Shown here: one piece after another, positions 63,431 through 64,000 of the stretch
Position numbering within the stretch: the stretch's first letter is position 1
Layout of the letters: the number at the start of each line of letters is the position of its first letter
Source of the DNA: an uncultured Microbacterium sp.
GTDB lineage: Bacteria > Actinomycetota > Actinomycetes > Actinomycetales > Microbacteriaceae
Length of the DNA: 64,000 nucleotides
Assembly: GCF_947488465.1 (NCBI RefSeq)
Contig: NZ_CANKZA010000001.1
Coordinates: 868,001 to 932,000 of the forward strand
Reading direction: 5' to 3'
Made by a program: the position numbers and the translations under genes
The notes under the pieces: generated by a model
What the model was told of the DNA's origin: nothing
What the model saw: only the letters and a program-made list of their open reading frames with translations
The model's database searches: none

Positions 63431-64000
63431 ATGAGCGCCGTCCAATTCGAAGTCCCCGCGATCGTTCCCGCCGATCCGCAGGCGAACGTCGCTGATCTTC
63501 TCGTCGAACGCGTCAAGGCGACCCCGTCGCTCGCGCTGTTCGCCGTCCCCGAGGGAGACGGGTGGCGCGATATCACCGCCGCGGAGTTCGAACGTGAGGT
63601 CATCGCTCTCGCGAAGGGGTTCGCCGCCGCCGGCATCGAGCCCGGCGACAAGGTCGGCTTCATCGCGCGAACCACCTACCACTGGACGCTGGTCGACTTC
63701 GCTCTGTTCTACGCAGGCGCCGTCATGGTTCCGGTATACGAGACGAGCTCGGCCGGACAGGTCAGCTGGATCCTGTCGGACTCGGGCGCCACCTGGGTCA
63801 TCGGCGAGTCGGAGGACCACGCTGCGCGGATCGCCGAGATCCGCAGTGACGTGCCCCTCATCCGACAGGCATGGACGATGGCCGCCGGAGATCTCGACAC
63901 CCTGACGGCCGCCGGCACCGGGATCACCGACGAAGAGATCGCGCGCCGTCGCTCGATCGCCGTCGGCGCCGACATCGCGACGCTCATCTACACGTCCGGC
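63431..64000 (+). CDS. Long-chain acyl-CoA synthetase, N-terminal part
   Basis: The first 190 residues of an AMP-forming ligase, cut by the right edge just inside the P-loop (IATLIYTSG). Motifs visible are NVADLLVERVKATPSLALFA, EREVIALAKGFAAAGIEPGD, KVGFIARTTYHWTLVDFALF and GAVMVPVYETSSAGQVSWIL. These match the FadD15/Fes-type subfamily and not the enzyme at 33205. AAAGGAG precedes the ATG by 8 nt. A TTAGACT box upstream (63370-63376) is a candidate -10. Family length is about 600 residues, so two thirds of the gene is outside the window. Confidence 0.93.
   Translation, partial: MSAVQFEVPAIVPADPQANVADLLVERVKATPSLALFAVPEGDGWRDITAAEFEREVIALAKGFAAAGIEPGDKVGFIARTTYHWTLVDFALFYAGAVMVPVYETSSAGQVSWILSDSGATWVIGESEDHAARIAEIRSDVPLIRQAWTMAAGDLDTLTAAGTGITDEEIARRRSIAVGADIATLIYTSG

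Noticed and set aside
1..64000. GGATGCC as a KOPS or Chi-like polar motif
   Set aside because: Both orientations are about equally frequent across the window, whereas polar motifs are strand-skewed within a replichore.

Overview
The window is about 64 kb of GC-rich chromosome from an actinobacterium. Family Microbacteriaceae, and probably the genus Microbacterium, fits best. The reasons are strong G/C third-position bias, many GTG and TTG starts, a qcrCAB/ctaCDEF respiratory cluster with CtaF, a dcw cell-division cluster running from mraZ through ftsZ to divIVA, a class II DAHP synthase, PknL with its Rv2175c-type partner, and several small families typical of this group (DUF3040, DUF3043). 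Gene order broadly parallels the mycobacterial Rv2150c-Rv2206 interval. No rRNA, tRNA, CRISPR array, IS element or prophage was seen.

Layout. 1-5.2 kb: 5' part of uvrA, a MarR regulator divergent from a small Cys/His protein, uvrB, a 35-aa acidic ORF, and coaE. 5.2-12.5 kb: a 6-TM/PAS protein with an apparently lost output core, rpsA, a SEC-C protein, a lipoprotein/secreted-protein pair in locally lower-GC DNA, a 5'-3' exonuclease, a PHP protein and a small membrane protein. 12.6-23 kb: trpD, ctaE-qcrCAB, rhodanese, PP2C phosphatase, ctaCDF and erpA; this is the aerobic terminal supercomplex plus an iron-sulfur carrier. 23-36 kb: M20 peptidase, DUF3043, pyrD, nrdR-hisD, dnaE, NUDIX hydrolase and acyl-CoA ligase. 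35-53.4 kb: the division and envelope block on the minus strand, transcribed from mraZ down to rluD. It is interrupted between murG and murC by a plus-strand GntR gene and a repeat doublet. 53.5-64 kb: DUF3040, polyprenyl synthetase, Rv2175c-like protein, LysM hydrolase, pknL, a DUF559 nuclease-like gene bracketed by palindromes, aroG, plsC-like, ROK kinase and a truncated acyl-CoA synthetase.

Three non-genic signals stand out. (1) Doublets of 55-66 bp imperfect palindromes fill all three roomy convergent gene junctions. One further doublet, in inverted orientation, closes a 1.35 kb segment around the DUF559 gene, so the segment has 12-bp perfect terminal inverted repeats. (2) The heptamer GGATGCC/GGCATCC occurs about 80 times by hand count, several-fold above composition expectation. 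It is equally frequent on both strands and absent from the most highly expressed genes. (3) About twenty genes have a TAnnnT box 6-9 nt before the start codon, which indicates pervasive leaderless transcription and fixes many start codons.

All function calls come from reading motifs, lengths and context. No database search was possible.
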